Source: Streptomonospora mangrovi (GTDB taxonomy: Bacteria > Actinomycetota > Actinomycetes > Streptosporangiales > Streptosporangiaceae). Taken from it: a DNA stretch of 64,000 bases. Under the pieces are notes generated by a model. It ran no database searches. It saw only the letters and a list, made by a program, of their open reading frames with translations, and was not told the origin of the DNA. The position numbers and the translations under genes are program-made. This document shows positions 39,353 through 48,133 of this stretch, one piece after another (positions within the stretch are counted from its first letter, which is position 1; the number at the start of each line of letters is the position of its first letter). Location of the stretch: positions 62,001-126,000 of the forward strand of contig NZ_JAJAQC010000005.1 in the NCBI RefSeq assembly GCF_027604915.1. The letters are read 5' to 3'.

Positions 39353-40012
39353 CTACGGCGCGGGGTCCATCAGCCGGTGCTCCCACGCCCACACGGCGAC
39401 CTCGGTGCGGTTGCGCAGGCCGAGCTTGGCCTGGATGCCCGACAGGTGGCTCTTGACGGTGCTCAGCGAGATGAACAGCTCGGCGGCGATCTCCTGGTTG
39501 GTGCGGCCCCGCGCGATCGCCCGCACCACCTCGGTCTCCCGCTCCGACAGCGGCCGGGCGGGCTTTGGCTCGGGCGGCGCCCCGGCCGCGGCGAAGCGGC
39601 GCAGCAGCCGCATGGTGACCGACGGCGAGATCAGGGCGTCGCCGGCGCTCGCGGCGCGCACCGACTCCACGAGCAGCGCGGGGCCGGCGTCCTTGAGCAG
39701 GAACCCGACCGCGCCGCTGCGCAGCGCGCCGTAGACGTACTCGTCCAGGTCGAAGGAGGTCAGCACCACCACCCGCGGCGGTTCGGCCGCGCCGGGGCCG
39801 GCCAGCGCCCGGGTGACCGCGATGCCGTCGAGGCGGGGCATGCGGATGTCGACCAGGCAGACGTCGGGCCGCAGCCGCCGGGCCGCCTCGACCGCCGCGG
39901 CGCCGTCGGCGGCCTCGGCGACCACGCTGATGTCGGGCTGGTCCTCCAGGATGATCCGCAGGCTGGCGCGGATCAGCGCCTGGTCGTCGGCCAGCAGGAC
40001 GCGGATCGTCAT
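39353..40012 (-). CDS. NarL/LuxR-type response regulator
   Basis: Encodes 219 residues from ATG 40012, overlapping the kinase gene's stop by four bases (ATGA). The receiver domain has the phosphoacceptor D55 (CLVDIRMP), acidic pocket ADD at residues 8-10, and conserved Lys in LLKDAG. The C-terminal LuxR-type DNA-binding domain is LSERETEVVRAIARGRTNQE then ISLSTVKSHLSGIQAKLGL. It is the partner of the histidine kinase encoded upstream. The regulon is unknown; it is convergent with the DUF4132 gene and could serve the neighbouring DUF418 gene. Confidence 0.95.
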   Translation of the reverse strand: MTIRVLLADDQALIRASLRIILEDQPDISVVAEAADGAAAVEAARRLRPDVCLVDIRMPRLDGIAVTRALAGPGAAEPPRVVVLTSFDLDEYVYGALRSGAVGFLLKDAGPALLVESVRAASAGDALISPSVTMRLLRRFAAAGAPPEPKPARPLSERETEVVRAIARGRTNQEIAAELFISLSTVKSHLSGIQAKLGLRNRTEVAVWAWEHRLMDPAP

Positions 40013-41160
40013 CGGCGGCCCCGCGCGGTCAGGGGCAGCGCGGCGCGCACCGCCCAGCCGCCGCCGGGGCGCGGCCCGGCGTGCACCTCGCCGCCCAGCG
40101 CCGCCACGCGTTCGCGCATGCCCGCCAGGCCGTACCCGGCGCGGCGGGGACGGCCGCCGGAGCGGGCGGGCGGGGCGTCGTCGATGACCTCGACGGTGAC
40201 GGCCGATTCGTCCTGCTCGACGCCGACGTGGACGGTGGCGGCGTGCGGGGCGTGGCGGGCGATGTTGGTCAGCGCCTCCTGCACGACGCGGTAGACGGTG
40301 CTGGTGACCTCGGGCGCCCACGCGGCCTGCCCGCCGGGCAGCCGCAGGTGCACCCGCGGCCCCCGCACGCCGAAGCGTTCGACCAGGTCGGTGAGGCTTT
40401 CGGTGCCGCGGGTGAAGGGCTGGGCGTCGTCGGTGTCGCGCAGCAGCCCCACGACGCGGCGCGTGGCGTCGAGCGCCTCGGCGCCCACGGCCTCGATCTC
40501 GGCGAAGGAGCCGGCGGCGGTGGCGGGGTCGCGGCGCGCGGCGATCGGGCCGGCCTGGGCCAGCAGCACGATCCCGGCGATGTGGTGGGCGACCACGTCG
40601 TGCAGCTCCCGCGCCAGCTCCATGCGCACGTCGCGGCGCGCCTGCTCGGCGGCGGCCGCGTTGGCGGCGTCGAGCAGCCGCAGCCACAGCCCGGCCGCGA
40701 GGGCGGCGAGGTAGGCCGCGCCGTTGACCTGGGCCACGACCCCGGTGGAGTCCGACAGCAGCGCGGCCGCCAGCCCGCCGGCGGCCACGGCGAACCCGGC
40801 CGCGCCGACGGCCGCGGCCGGCCCGACCGGCAGCGTCCGCACCGCCGAGGCGACGAGGACGGCCAGGCCCAGGGCCGTGGCGGGGCTGGGCTCGGCGGGC
40901 AGGTCGGCCGCCCATGCGGCCACCACGGCGGCCGCCGCCACGGCCAGGCCGGCCAGCGCCGCCCGCGCCCGGCCGGGCCGGCGGACCAGGGCCAGCCCGC
41001 CGACCACGGCGCCGGCCGCCAGGCCGAGCCACCAGGAGCCGCCGCCCCAGGTCGCGGCGAGCGCCGCCGCCTGGAACGCGAGCGCCGCGGCGAGGAGGGC
41101 GCCGAGCCCGGCCTCGCGGGCGAGCGCGAGGCGCCCGGCCGTCCTTCCCGCACCGTCCAT
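40009..41160 (-). CDS. Sensor histidine kinase of the NarX/DesK-like (HisKA_3) class
   Basis: Encodes 383 residues from ATG 41160. The first 160 residues hold about five to six hydrophobic spans (ALLAAALAFQAAALAATWGGG, LGLAAGAVVGGLALV, AALAGLAVAAAAVVAAWAAD, TALGLAVLVASAV, AAAVGAAGFAVAAGG) with no long extracellular loop, so the signal may be felt within the membrane. The dimerisation box is RELHDVVAHHI with the phosphorylated His, and the ATPase domain has NIARHAPHA (N-box) and GYGLAGMRERV (G-box). It phosphorylates the regulator encoded in the overlapping gene. Confidence 0.94.
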   Translation of the reverse strand: MDGAGRTAGRLALAREAGLGALLAAALAFQAAALAATWGGGSWWLGLAAGAVVGGLALVRRPGRARAALAGLAVAAAAVVAAWAADLPAEPSPATALGLAVLVASAVRTLPVGPAAAVGAAGFAVAAGGLAAALLSDSTGVVAQVNGAAYLAALAAGLWLRLLDAANAAAAEQARRDVRMELARELHDVVAHHIAGIVLLAQAGPIAARRDPATAAGSFAEIEAVGAEALDATRRVVGLLRDTDDAQPFTRGTESLTDLVERFGVRGPRVHLRLPGGQAAWAPEVTSTVYRVVQEALTNIARHAPHAATVHVGVEQDESAVTVEVIDDAPPARSGGRPRRAGYGLAGMRERVAALGGEVHAGPRPGGGWAVRAALPLTARGRR

Positions 41161-41280
41161 GCCGCTCAGGCTAGCGACGCCCGCCGTCGTTCCGGATCAG
41201 CCGAAAGTACGGTCGCGGCGGGGGTTAACCGGCTTTTCGGCCGATGCCGCCGCCGGGCGGGGTGCCCAGGATGGGCTCCC

Positions 41281-42351
41281 ATGCGAAACGACACCTCACC
41301 GCCGCCGCCACCGCCGCCTCCGGGGCCGGTCGGCGGCACGCCCTCCGCTGCCCTCCCCCGGCCCGCCCGCCCCCGGATCGGGGCCCTCGACGTCCTGCGC
41401 GGGGTCGCGCTGTGCGCGATCCTCGTGGCCAACGTCCAGTTGATCGCCGGCGGTGGCACCGCCGTCGCGACGCCGACCCTGGGCAGCGCGCAGGGCTGGA
41501 TCGGGCTGCCCGTGTTCTCCCTGCTGTTCGGCATCGGGTTCGCGCTGCTGCTGGAGTCGGCGACCGAAACGGCGCGGCGCCCCCGGCTGGTGCTGCTGCG
41601 CCGGCTGCTGGCGCTGCTGGCGTTCGGCCTCCTGCACCGGCTGCTGTGGCCGGGCGACATCCTCACCGTCTACGCGGCCGTGGGCCTGGTGGTGCTGCTG
41701 CCGTCGTCGTGGCTGCCGCGGTGGGCCGTGGCCGGCGGCGCCGCAGTGCTGGTCCCGGCCGCGCTGGTCTTCGGCGTGGGCGGCCCGCTGCTGATCGCCG
41801 GGCTGTTCCTGCTGGGCTCGGCCCTGGTCCGCTACGGCGTGGTCGCCGGGATCGAGCGGTCCACCTGGTGGCCGGCCGCGCTGGGACTGGCCTTCGCGGC
41901 GGCGTCGGCCGGCACCGTGTGGACGGCCGGGCAGGTGGGGATCACCGGGGAGGGGCCGTCGCCGGTGCTGGCAGCGGCCGACCTGCTGCGCACGGCGGCC
42001 TGCGTGTGCGGGCTGCTGGTGCTGCTGCGGACGCCGCTGCGGCCGGTGCTGGCGGCGGTCTTCGCGCCGCTGGGGCGGATGGCGCTGACCGTCTACCTGT
42101 CGGCGACGCTGCTGGTGCTGGGCGCCGCGCGCGTCCTGGGCCTGCCGATCGCCCAGGACGTGCGGACGGCGCTGCTGGTGACGGGGGCGGTCCTGCTGGT
42201 GCAGTGGCTGTTCTGCGCGCTGTGGCTGCGCCGCTGCCGCCAGGGCCCGCTGGAGTGGGTGTGGCGCTGGGCGACCTGGGCGCGGCGCCCGCCGCTGCGG
42301 GTGCGCGAGCCGGCGGCCGGTGCGGCGGCGGGTCAGGCGGCCGGGCGGTAG
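41281..42351 (+). CDS. DUF418-family membrane protein
   Basis: Encodes 356 residues from ATG 41281; the ribosome site is weak (GGATGGGC). After a Pro-rich tail (PPPPPPPP) the family start GALDVLRGVALCAILVANV is followed by eight or more hydrophobic segments, including LGLPIAQDVRTALLV, and the typical C terminus GPLEWVWRWATW. Such membrane proteins have unknown function and are found in many bacteria, sometimes linked to acyl transfer or cell surface. It is divergent from the two-component system and overlaps the convergent FAD monooxygenase gene by 19 bases. Confidence 0.85.
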   Translation: MRNDTSPPPPPPPPGPVGGTPSAALPRPARPRIGALDVLRGVALCAILVANVQLIAGGGTAVATPTLGSAQGWIGLPVFSLLFGIGFALLLESATETARRPRLVLLRRLLALLAFGLLHRLLWPGDILTVYAAVGLVVLLPSSWLPRWAVAGGAAVLVPAALVFGVGGPLLIAGLFLLGSALVRYGVVAGIERSTWWPAALGLAFAAASAGTVWTAGQVGITGEGPSPVLAAADLLRTAACVCGLLVLLRTPLRPVLAAVFAPLGRMALTVYLSATLLVLGAARVLGLPIAQDVRTALLVTGAVLLVQWLFCALWLRRCRQGPLEWVWRWATWARRPPLRVREPAAGAAAGQAAGR

Positions 42352-43562
42352 TCCTCCAGGCTGAGGGAGCCGCCGTAGTCCCAGGCTGCGGGCAGGGACA
42401 GGTTCATCCGCCGGGCGCGGTGGGCCACGGCGAAGAAGGCGCGGAGCTGCTGCTCGCGCGCCCACACCCCCCACCTGCCCGTGCGGGGCGCGGCGAACGC
42501 GGTGCTGAAGTCGGCCACCCCCTGGCTGAACGCGACGAACCGGCGCATCGCGGCGTCGTAGGCGGGCAGGGCCCGGGTGTGGTCGCCCTCGGCGGCCTTG
42601 AGTTCGGCGGCGAGGATGTAGGCGCCGACCAGCGCGAGGGTGGAGCCCTGGCCGGACATGGGGTCGGGGCAGTAGCCGGAGTCGCCGACCAGGGCCACCC
42701 GGCCGCGGGTCCAGGAGTCCATGCGGATCTGCGTGGAGGGCGTGAAGACGAAGTCGCGGGAGTCGCGCATCGCCCGCAGCAGCCCGGGGACCTCCCAGCC
42801 GGCGTCGGCGTAGATCTTGTCGACCAGGCGCATGCGCTGGTCCACGGTGAGGTCGCGGACGTTGAGCGGGGTGGTGCTGCGGAAGAGGAACAGCCCCTCG
42901 AGTTCGGTGTTGCCGGGGAACGTGGTGATGGCGCAGCCCCGGTAGGGCCACATGTGCCAGGACATGGAGTCGCGGTGGCCGAGGTAGTTGTCGACGGTGA
43001 AGATGACCAGGTTGGTGCCGAGGAACCGGGTGAAGCGGTCGGCCGGGCCGAACACCTGGGAGCGGACGTTGGAGTACAGGCCGTCGGCGCCCACGACGAG
43101 GTCCACGCGGCGGGGCGGGGAGTTCTCGAAGGAGACGTCGACGCCGTCGTCGGACTGGCGGATCTCGGTGATGGAGTCGTCGAACACGTACTCCACGCCG
43201 TCCCGGGCGTTCTCGTAGAGGACCGTGCCCAGGACGCCGCGCTTGACGGCGAAGGGGGCGCGCTCGTACCGGGTCTCCGAGGGCGGACTCCAGGACGGCA
43301 TGTCGACGCGGCGGTCCGCGCGCCCCAGGTAGAAGACGCCCTCGGGCGGCTGCCCGGACTGGGCGCGGATCCGCTCCAGCAGCCCCATGCGGTGCAGGGC
43401 CTCGGCGCCCACGCCCGACATCTCGATGCGCTGGCCGCCGGTGCGAATCTGCGGCGCGCGCTCCACCACGACGGGGGTGAATCCGTAGGCGCGCAGCCAG
43501 TAGGCCAGCGCGGGGCCCGCGATACCGCCCCCGGAGATGAGAATGGTCTTGGTCGGCCGCAC
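42333..43562 (-). CDS. FAD-dependent monooxygenase (PHBH/aromatic hydroxylase-like)
   Basis: Encodes 409 residues from GTG 43562 behind GGGAGA; longer upstream starts lack such a site. The FAD-binding loop is ISGGGIAGPALAYWL, the middle motif VVGADGLYSNVRSQV is the DG-type NADPH/FAD signature, and GDSGYCPDPMSGQGSTLA is the GD motif that binds the FAD ribityl chain. A single domain of about 400 residues fits the para-hydroxybenzoate hydroxylase fold. The substrate could be an aromatic metabolite or antibiotic. Its 3' end overlaps the DUF418 gene on the other strand. Confidence 0.9.
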   Translation of the reverse strand: MRPTKTILISGGGIAGPALAYWLRAYGFTPVVVERAPQIRTGGQRIEMSGVGAEALHRMGLLERIRAQSGQPPEGVFYLGRADRRVDMPSWSPPSETRYERAPFAVKRGVLGTVLYENARDGVEYVFDDSITEIRQSDDGVDVSFENSPPRRVDLVVGADGLYSNVRSQVFGPADRFTRFLGTNLVIFTVDNYLGHRDSMSWHMWPYRGCAITTFPGNTELEGLFLFRSTTPLNVRDLTVDQRMRLVDKIYADAGWEVPGLLRAMRDSRDFVFTPSTQIRMDSWTRGRVALVGDSGYCPDPMSGQGSTLALVGAYILAAELKAAEGDHTRALPAYDAAMRRFVAFSQGVADFSTAFAAPRTGRWGVWAREQQLRAFFAVAHRARRMNLSLPAAWDYGGSLSLEDYRPAA

Positions 43563-43847
43563 GCTGTCTCCCGTCCCGCGAATCCGTCGCCGTCGCCACA
43601 ATCTAACGACGGCGGCCGCGGGGGTCAGGGGGTTTTCCGGGGGTTGGGGGGACAACCGGGGTGCGGGGTAAGGGGGCGCTCAGGGGGCCGGTGAGGGAGT
43701 GGTGCGGGGGCCGGCCGCCCGGACCGACCGCGACCTGCGGCGGGCCGTGGCCGGGCGGCCGGGCGCGGGACCGGGGGGAGGGGAGGTCCCGGTTTGTTCC
43801 GCCCTGTTCCGTCCGGTACCGGTCAGCGGGGCGGGGGCTGGAAAGCG

Positions 43848-44906
43848 TTATCGGGACCGGAGGGCATCCCGCAGGCGGTCGTAGGTGGGGGCCAGGGCGC
43901 GCAGGGCGGTGGCGGCCGTCCCGAAGTCGCCGGTGGCCAGCGGGTGCTGGAGGGAGCCCACCAGGCGGGCCTGCCCGGTCATCACGGCCGCCGCTTCGGG
44001 CCGGCCGGCGGCGCGCAGGCAGGCGGCCGCGTCCGCCAGGCGGCGGGCGCCGACGCGGACGGCGAAGTGGACGAGGTGGTCGCGGAGGCCGTCCGCGCCG
44101 CCGGCCTCCAGCAGGTCGGCGAGCGCGAGGGCCGCATCACCGTTGCCGAGGGTCCCCGGCGGCACGGGAGGGGCGGGGTCGGGGTCCACGGCGCCGGGCG
44201 CGGGAGCGGGGTCGCCAGGGGCAGGGTCACCGGGGACGGGGGCGGGGACGGCGGGCGCGGGGTTGCCGCTCAGGCGGTCGACGGCGCCGGGGATGGCGGC
44301 GGCCACGGCTTCCTCGGCGCGGACGTGCGCGGTCCGGCGGAAGTTCGCGCGCACGGTGAACGGCGCGCCGTAGTCTACGGTGCGGGCGCTCCACGCACTG
44401 GTGAAATCGGCGAGCGGCAGCCGGGCGTAGGGGTATCCCTGGGGGTCGTGCAGGACGACGTGGTCGTCGGCCGTTCCCCACGCCATTTCCAGGACGACGG
44501 CGTAGTGGTCCGCGCCGATCGGTCCGGCCATTCCCGGCTGGTGGCTGAAATAGCCCATCTCCACGGGGCCGACCATGACCGGGCCGTGCTTGAGCAGGGC
44601 GGCGAGCCGGTCCAGCGCCGCGCCCGCGTCGCCCCCGCTGAACGTGTCGGCGGCCCACCCGAAGGCGGCCAGCGCACTGTCCACGCCGATCTCGGGGTTC
44701 CAGCCGAACGCGTCGAAGAACGGCAGCGTGCCGCCGACCAACTGCATGCCGAAGGCGCTTCCGGTGGCGGTCTCGACGATCCCGATCGGCGGCGCGTCGG
44801 CGCCCATCATCATGGCCAGGCAACTGGAATAGCAGTACGGCCCGGACCCGTGGTAGGGGAATTCGATCACCGCGCCATGGTGCCGTTTTTCCGGGGAATT
44901 CGCCAC
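43848..44906 (-). CDS. BtrH-like (C39-type cysteine fold) protein
   Basis: Encodes 352 residues from GTG 44906; the ribosome site is weak and a later GTG (VIEFPYHG) is possible. The first 170 residues look like the BtrH N-terminal or C39 fold, which transfers acyl groups or cuts peptides: YHGSGPYCYSSCLAMMMG (candidate Cys nucleophile), FGMQLVGGTLPFF, GADHYAVVLEM (His) and HDPQGYPYARLPL (Asp). A Pro/Ala/Asp-rich linker (residues 215-250) is followed by a helical C-terminal domain of about 100 residues. In butirosin biosynthesis such a protein loads an amino acid side chain. No carrier protein or biosynthetic gene lies near it, so it seems solitary. Confidence 0.55.
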   Translation of the reverse strand: MANSPEKRHHGAVIEFPYHGSGPYCYSSCLAMMMGADAPPIGIVETATGSAFGMQLVGGTLPFFDAFGWNPEIGVDSALAAFGWAADTFSGGDAGAALDRLAALLKHGPVMVGPVEMGYFSHQPGMAGPIGADHYAVVLEMAWGTADDHVVLHDPQGYPYARLPLADFTSAWSARTVDYGAPFTVRANFRRTAHVRAEEAVAAAIPGAVDRLSGNPAPAVPAPVPGDPAPGDPAPAPGAVDPDPAPPVPPGTLGNGDAALALADLLEAGGADGLRDHLVHFAVRVGARRLADAAACLRAAGRPEAAAVMTGQARLVGSLQHPLATGDFGTAATALRALAPTYDRLRDALRSR

Positions 44907-44955
44907 AAGATCAGCCGCGGTGCGGGGCCGGCCTTTTCCTGACGGCCGGGTGCCG

Positions 44956-45561
44956 TCAGGCGTCGCGGATGTGGATCTCCTCCCCCTGCGGGCTGAAGAG
45001 GATGAGGATTTCGGCGGGGCGGGTGGATCCGCTGGCGATGCCGTGGGGCCGGCGGGTGTCGAACTCCGCCGCCTCGCCGTCCTCCAGGACGGTCAACTCC
45101 GCGCCGAGCTTGAGGTGGAGCGGGCCGGTGAGCACGTACAGCCACTCGTAGCCGCCGTGGACGCTCTGCCGGATCGGCGCCTGCGGGTCGCGGCCGGGCA
45201 GGATCAGCTTGAACGCCTGCACCGGGGCGCCGCGTCCGGTCGTCAGGGGGATGTAGATCATCCCGTCGCGGCGCACGGGCTTGGGGTGGATGCGCGGATC
45301 GCCGGTGGCGGGCGCGCCGACCAGTTCGTCCAGCGGCACGCGGTAGAGCTGGGCGAGCGGGATCAGTACGTCGAGGGAGGGGCGCCGCAGGCCCGACTCC
45401 AGACGCGAGAGCGTGCTCACCGACAGGCCCGTGCGCTCGGCCACGTCGGCGAGTTTGAGCTGCCGCCGGGTGCGGACCTCGCGCAGGCGCGGACCCACCG
45501 TTTCGAGGAGGGCGTCGACGCCGTCGCCCGGTACGCCGCCCGGGTCCGTGTTCGTTTGCAT
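44956..45561 (-). CDS. XRE-family regulator with C-terminal cupin
   Basis: Encodes 201 residues from ATG 45561. The N-terminal helix-turn-helix (VRTRRQLKLADVAERTGLSV then STLSRLESGLRRPSLDVLIP) is followed by a cupin barrel (GGYEWLYVLTGPLHLKLGAE, AEFDTRRPHGIASG). The cupin may bind a metal or small ligand. The -10-like TACACT is eight bases before the ATG and lies inside an inverted repeat, so it should be autoregulated and have a leaderless transcript. It is divergent from a methyltransferase gene with 110 bases between. Confidence 0.9.
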   Translation of the reverse strand: MQTNTDPGGVPGDGVDALLETVGPRLREVRTRRQLKLADVAERTGLSVSTLSRLESGLRRPSLDVLIPLAQLYRVPLDELVGAPATGDPRIHPKPVRRDGMIYIPLTTGRGAPVQAFKLILPGRDPQAPIRQSVHGGYEWLYVLTGPLHLKLGAELTVLEDGEAAEFDTRRPHGIASGSTRPAEILILFSPQGEEIHIRDA

Positions 45562-45562
45562 G

Positions 45563-45584
45563 TTCCGCAAGTGTATTTGCGGAA
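45563..45584. promoter_or_regulatory. Palindromic operator of the XRE-cupin regulator
   Basis: TTCCGCAA (45563-45570), six-base centre, TTGCGGAA (45577-45584), perfect. It overlaps the -10-like element of the regulator and the probable promoter of the methyltransferase. Confidence 0.75.
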
Positions 45585-45671
45585 TCGCGGGGGCGTGCGG
45601 AGAGTGGAAGCCGTCTCCGCACTCCATCCCCTCTCCTCTCCATCCCCCCTCACCGCAGAAGGAGCAGCACC

Positions 45672-46301
45672 ATGACCACACCCAGCGAGGACTTCTGGGA
45701 GCGGCACTACCTCGGCTCCGACCCCGGGTGGGGCACCCGGCCCAACGCCGTCCTGGCCGACACCGTGCCCGCCCTGTGCCCGGTCCCGGGAACTGCGCTG
45801 GACCTGGGGTGCGGGCACGGCGGCGACGCCCGCTGGCTTGCGTCCCTCGGCTGGCGCGTCACGGCGGTCGACGTGTCGGCCACCGCGCTGGCCCGACTCG
45901 CCGAGGCGGCCGCCGCCGACGGCACGGCCGACCGCATCACGACCGAGCGGCACGACCTGGAGCACACCTTCCCCGAGGGCGCCTTCGACCTCGTGACCGC
46001 GAGCTACTTCCACACGCCCCTGGACTTCCCGCGCGAGCGGGTGCTGCGCCGCGCCGCCGCCGCGACCGCGCCCGGCGGGCTGCTCCTCATCGTCGACCAC
46101 GCCTCGGTGGCCCCGTGGAGCTGGAACGCCGACAAGCACCACGTCTTCCCCACCCCGCAGGAGACCGCCGATTCCCTGTCCCTCGGCCCCGCCTGGCACC
46201 CCGAACGCCTGGAGGCCCCGCAACGCACCGCCACCGGCCCCAACGGCCGGCAGGCCGTGGTGACGGACAACGTGATCGCCCTCCGCCACACCGCCCCCTG
46301 A
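45672..46301 (+). CDS. Class I SAM-dependent methyltransferase
   Basis: Encodes 209 residues from ATG 45672, with AGAAGGAGCAG before it. The SAM-binding motif is ALDLGCGHGGDARWLA, and motifs II and III follow as VTAVDVSATALARL and ITTERHDLEH. The start FWERHYLGSDPGWGTRPNAV is like the TehB/thiopurine methyltransferase group, which modify toxic metalloids or small thiols. Divergent from the XRE-cupin regulator, suggesting that this regulator controls it. Substrate unknown. Confidence 0.9.
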   Translation: MTTPSEDFWERHYLGSDPGWGTRPNAVLADTVPALCPVPGTALDLGCGHGGDARWLASLGWRVTAVDVSATALARLAEAAAADGTADRITTERHDLEHTFPEGAFDLVTASYFHTPLDFPRERVLRRAAAATAPGGLLLIVDHASVAPWSWNADKHHVFPTPQETADSLSLGPAWHPERLEAPQRTATGPNGRQAVVTDNVIALRHTAP

Positions 46302-46409
46302 CCCTCCCCACGCCGAACCACCGCTCTCTGCCCCCGCGCCGGTCGTGGGTCGTCGGATGGGGGGTGGGTGGGTAGAGGGGGTGTGGGGTTGGTGTTCGGG
46401 AGGTGGGCT

Positions 46410-47786
46410 GTGGGGGTTGTGCGGTTCAGTGGTGTGGTGGACGCGCCGATCGGTGAGGTGTTCGCGTGGTACGGGCGGCCGGGGGCGATACGGCGGTTGA
46501 CGCCGCCCTGGCAGCCGGTGCGGGTGCGGTCCGAGGCGCGCTCGCTGCGGGACGGGCGGGCGGTGCTGGTGCTGCCCGGCGGCCTGCGGTGGGTCGCCGC
46601 GCATCAGGCATCCGGGTACCGGCCGCCGCACCGGTTCGTGGACGAACTCGTGTCGCGCCCGCTGGCCTCGGCGCTGACCTGGCGGCACACGCACGCGTTC
46701 GCGCCTGAGGGCGAGGACGCCACCCGGGTGATCGACGCCGTCGAGACCAACGCCCCCGCGCGGCTGCTGCGCGCGATGTTCACCTACCGCTACGCCCAGC
46801 TCGCCGACGACCTCGCCGCCCACGCCCGCGCCCGCGCGTGGGGCGACGCGCCGCTGACGGTGGCCGTCACCGGCGCCTCGGGCCTGGTGGGCGGAGCCGT
46901 CACCGCGCTGCTGTCCACCGGCGGCCACCGCGTGGTCCGGCTGGTGCGGCGCGCGCCCCGCACGCCCGACGAGCGCCGGTGGGTGCCCGACGCCCCCGCG
47001 CGCAACCTGCTGGCCGGGGTGGACGCCGTGGTCCACCTGGCCGGCGCCTCGATCGCCGGGCGCTTCACCGAGGCGCACAAGGCGCGGGTCCGCGACAGCC
47101 GCATCGGCCCCACGCGGCGGCTGGCCGAGGTCGCGGCGGCCGCGCCCGACGGGCCGCGCGTCTTCGTCGCCGCCTCCGCCATCGGCTACTACGGCCCCGA
47201 CCGGGGCGAGGAGGTGCTGACCGAGGCCAGCCCGCGCGGGGAGGGCGTGCTCGCCGACCTCGTGGCCGACTGGGAGGGCGCGGCCGCCCCTGCGCGGGAG
47301 GCGGGCCTGCGCACGGTCCACGTGCGCACCGGGATCGTCCAGACGCCGCGCGGCGGGACGCTGCGGCTGCTGTACCCGCTGTTCGCCGCCGGGCTGGGCG
47401 GAGAGATCGGCGGCGGGCGGCCGTGGCTGTCGTGGATCGGGATCGACGACCTGGCCGACGTCTACCTGCGGGCCGTGCTCGACGCGGACCTGGCCGGCCC
47501 CGTCAACGCCGTGGCGCCCGAGCCGCAGCGCAACAGCGACTACACCCGCGTCCTGGCGCGGGTGCTGCACCGCCCCGCGCTGCTGCCCGTGCCCGACCTG
47601 GGCCCGCGCGTCCTCCTCGGCCGCGAGGGCACTCGCGAACTCGCCCTGGCCAACCAGCACGTCGTGCCCGCGCGGCTGCGCGAGGCCGGGCACCACTTCC
47701 GCCACCCGAGGCTGGAGCCCGCCCTGCGGCACGTGCTCGGCCGCGCGGGTACGGGCGGCACCGTCCCCGACGAGGCAGGGATGTAG
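46410..47786 (+). CDS. TIGR01777-type protein: SRPBCC domain plus NAD-epimerase
   Basis: Encodes 458 residues from GTG 46410, behind GGGAGG (46398-46403, six bases away). The N-terminal 140 residues have the pattern of a SRPBCC/START ligand-binding domain (VVRFSGVVDAPIGEVFAWYG, LPGGLRWVAAHQ). From about residue 150 the short-chain dehydrogenase fold begins: AVTGASGLVGGAV (NAD loop), VVHLAGASIAGRF, SAIGYYGPD with the active Tyr, and the C-terminal DUF1731 with RPALLPVPDLGPRV and GREGTRELALANQHV. This is the sugar epimerase-like family TIGR01777, here with an added START domain. The reaction is unknown. Confidence 0.88.
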   Translation: MGVVRFSGVVDAPIGEVFAWYGRPGAIRRLTPPWQPVRVRSEARSLRDGRAVLVLPGGLRWVAAHQASGYRPPHRFVDELVSRPLASALTWRHTHAFAPEGEDATRVIDAVETNAPARLLRAMFTYRYAQLADDLAAHARARAWGDAPLTVAVTGASGLVGGAVTALLSTGGHRVVRLVRRAPRTPDERRWVPDAPARNLLAGVDAVVHLAGASIAGRFTEAHKARVRDSRIGPTRRLAEVAAAAPDGPRVFVAASAIGYYGPDRGEEVLTEASPRGEGVLADLVADWEGAAAPAREAGLRTVHVRTGIVQTPRGGTLRLLYPLFAAGLGGEIGGGRPWLSWIGIDDLADVYLRAVLDADLAGPVNAVAPEPQRNSDYTRVLARVLHRPALLPVPDLGPRVLLGREGTRELALANQHVVPARLREAGHHFRHPRLEPALRHVLGRAGTGGTVPDEAGM

Positions 47787-47929
47787 GCCGGAGGGCCGTC
47801 TGAGACCGGATGTGGGAGGGGCGGCGCCCGGCGCCGCAGGTTGGGCGGGCCGGCGGCCCGACCCCCGAGCGGAGGAGAACCGGCGGCACAACCCCGGAGC
47901 ACAGGCGGGGCGGCGCCGGCACCGATGTC

Positions 47930-48086
47930 TAGGGGTCGCGACGGCCCCATGCCCGCCCTGGGCGAGTCGGCGGCCCCGCGCTCCCCCGCTCAGGAGGGTC
48001 GACGCCCGGCGTCGGCGTGTAGGCGTCGCGACGGCCCCACGCCCGCCCTGGGCGAGTCGGCGACCCCGCGCTCCCCAGCTCAGGAG
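47930..48086. repeat. Two 67-bp direct repeats (94% identical)
   Basis: Copy 1 47930-47996 and copy 2 48020-48086, period 90, four mismatches. Core TCGCGACGGCCCC and GGGCGAGTCGGCG, ending GCTCAGGAG. They occupy the gap before the TetR gene; the gap 47787-48133 holds no gene. Confidence 0.8.
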
Positions 48087-48120
48087 TGAAGGAATCCTCA
48101 GTCCTGGGGTGCGGGTCGAC

Positions 48121-48126
48121 TATTCT
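48121..48126 (+). promoter_or_regulatory. -10-like hexamer seven bases before a start codon
   Basis: TATTCT (48121-48126) then seven bases and ATG 48134. No ribosome site is visible, which fits a leaderless transcript. A -35 is not evident. Confidence 0.5.
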
Positions 48127-48133
48127 CGAACCC

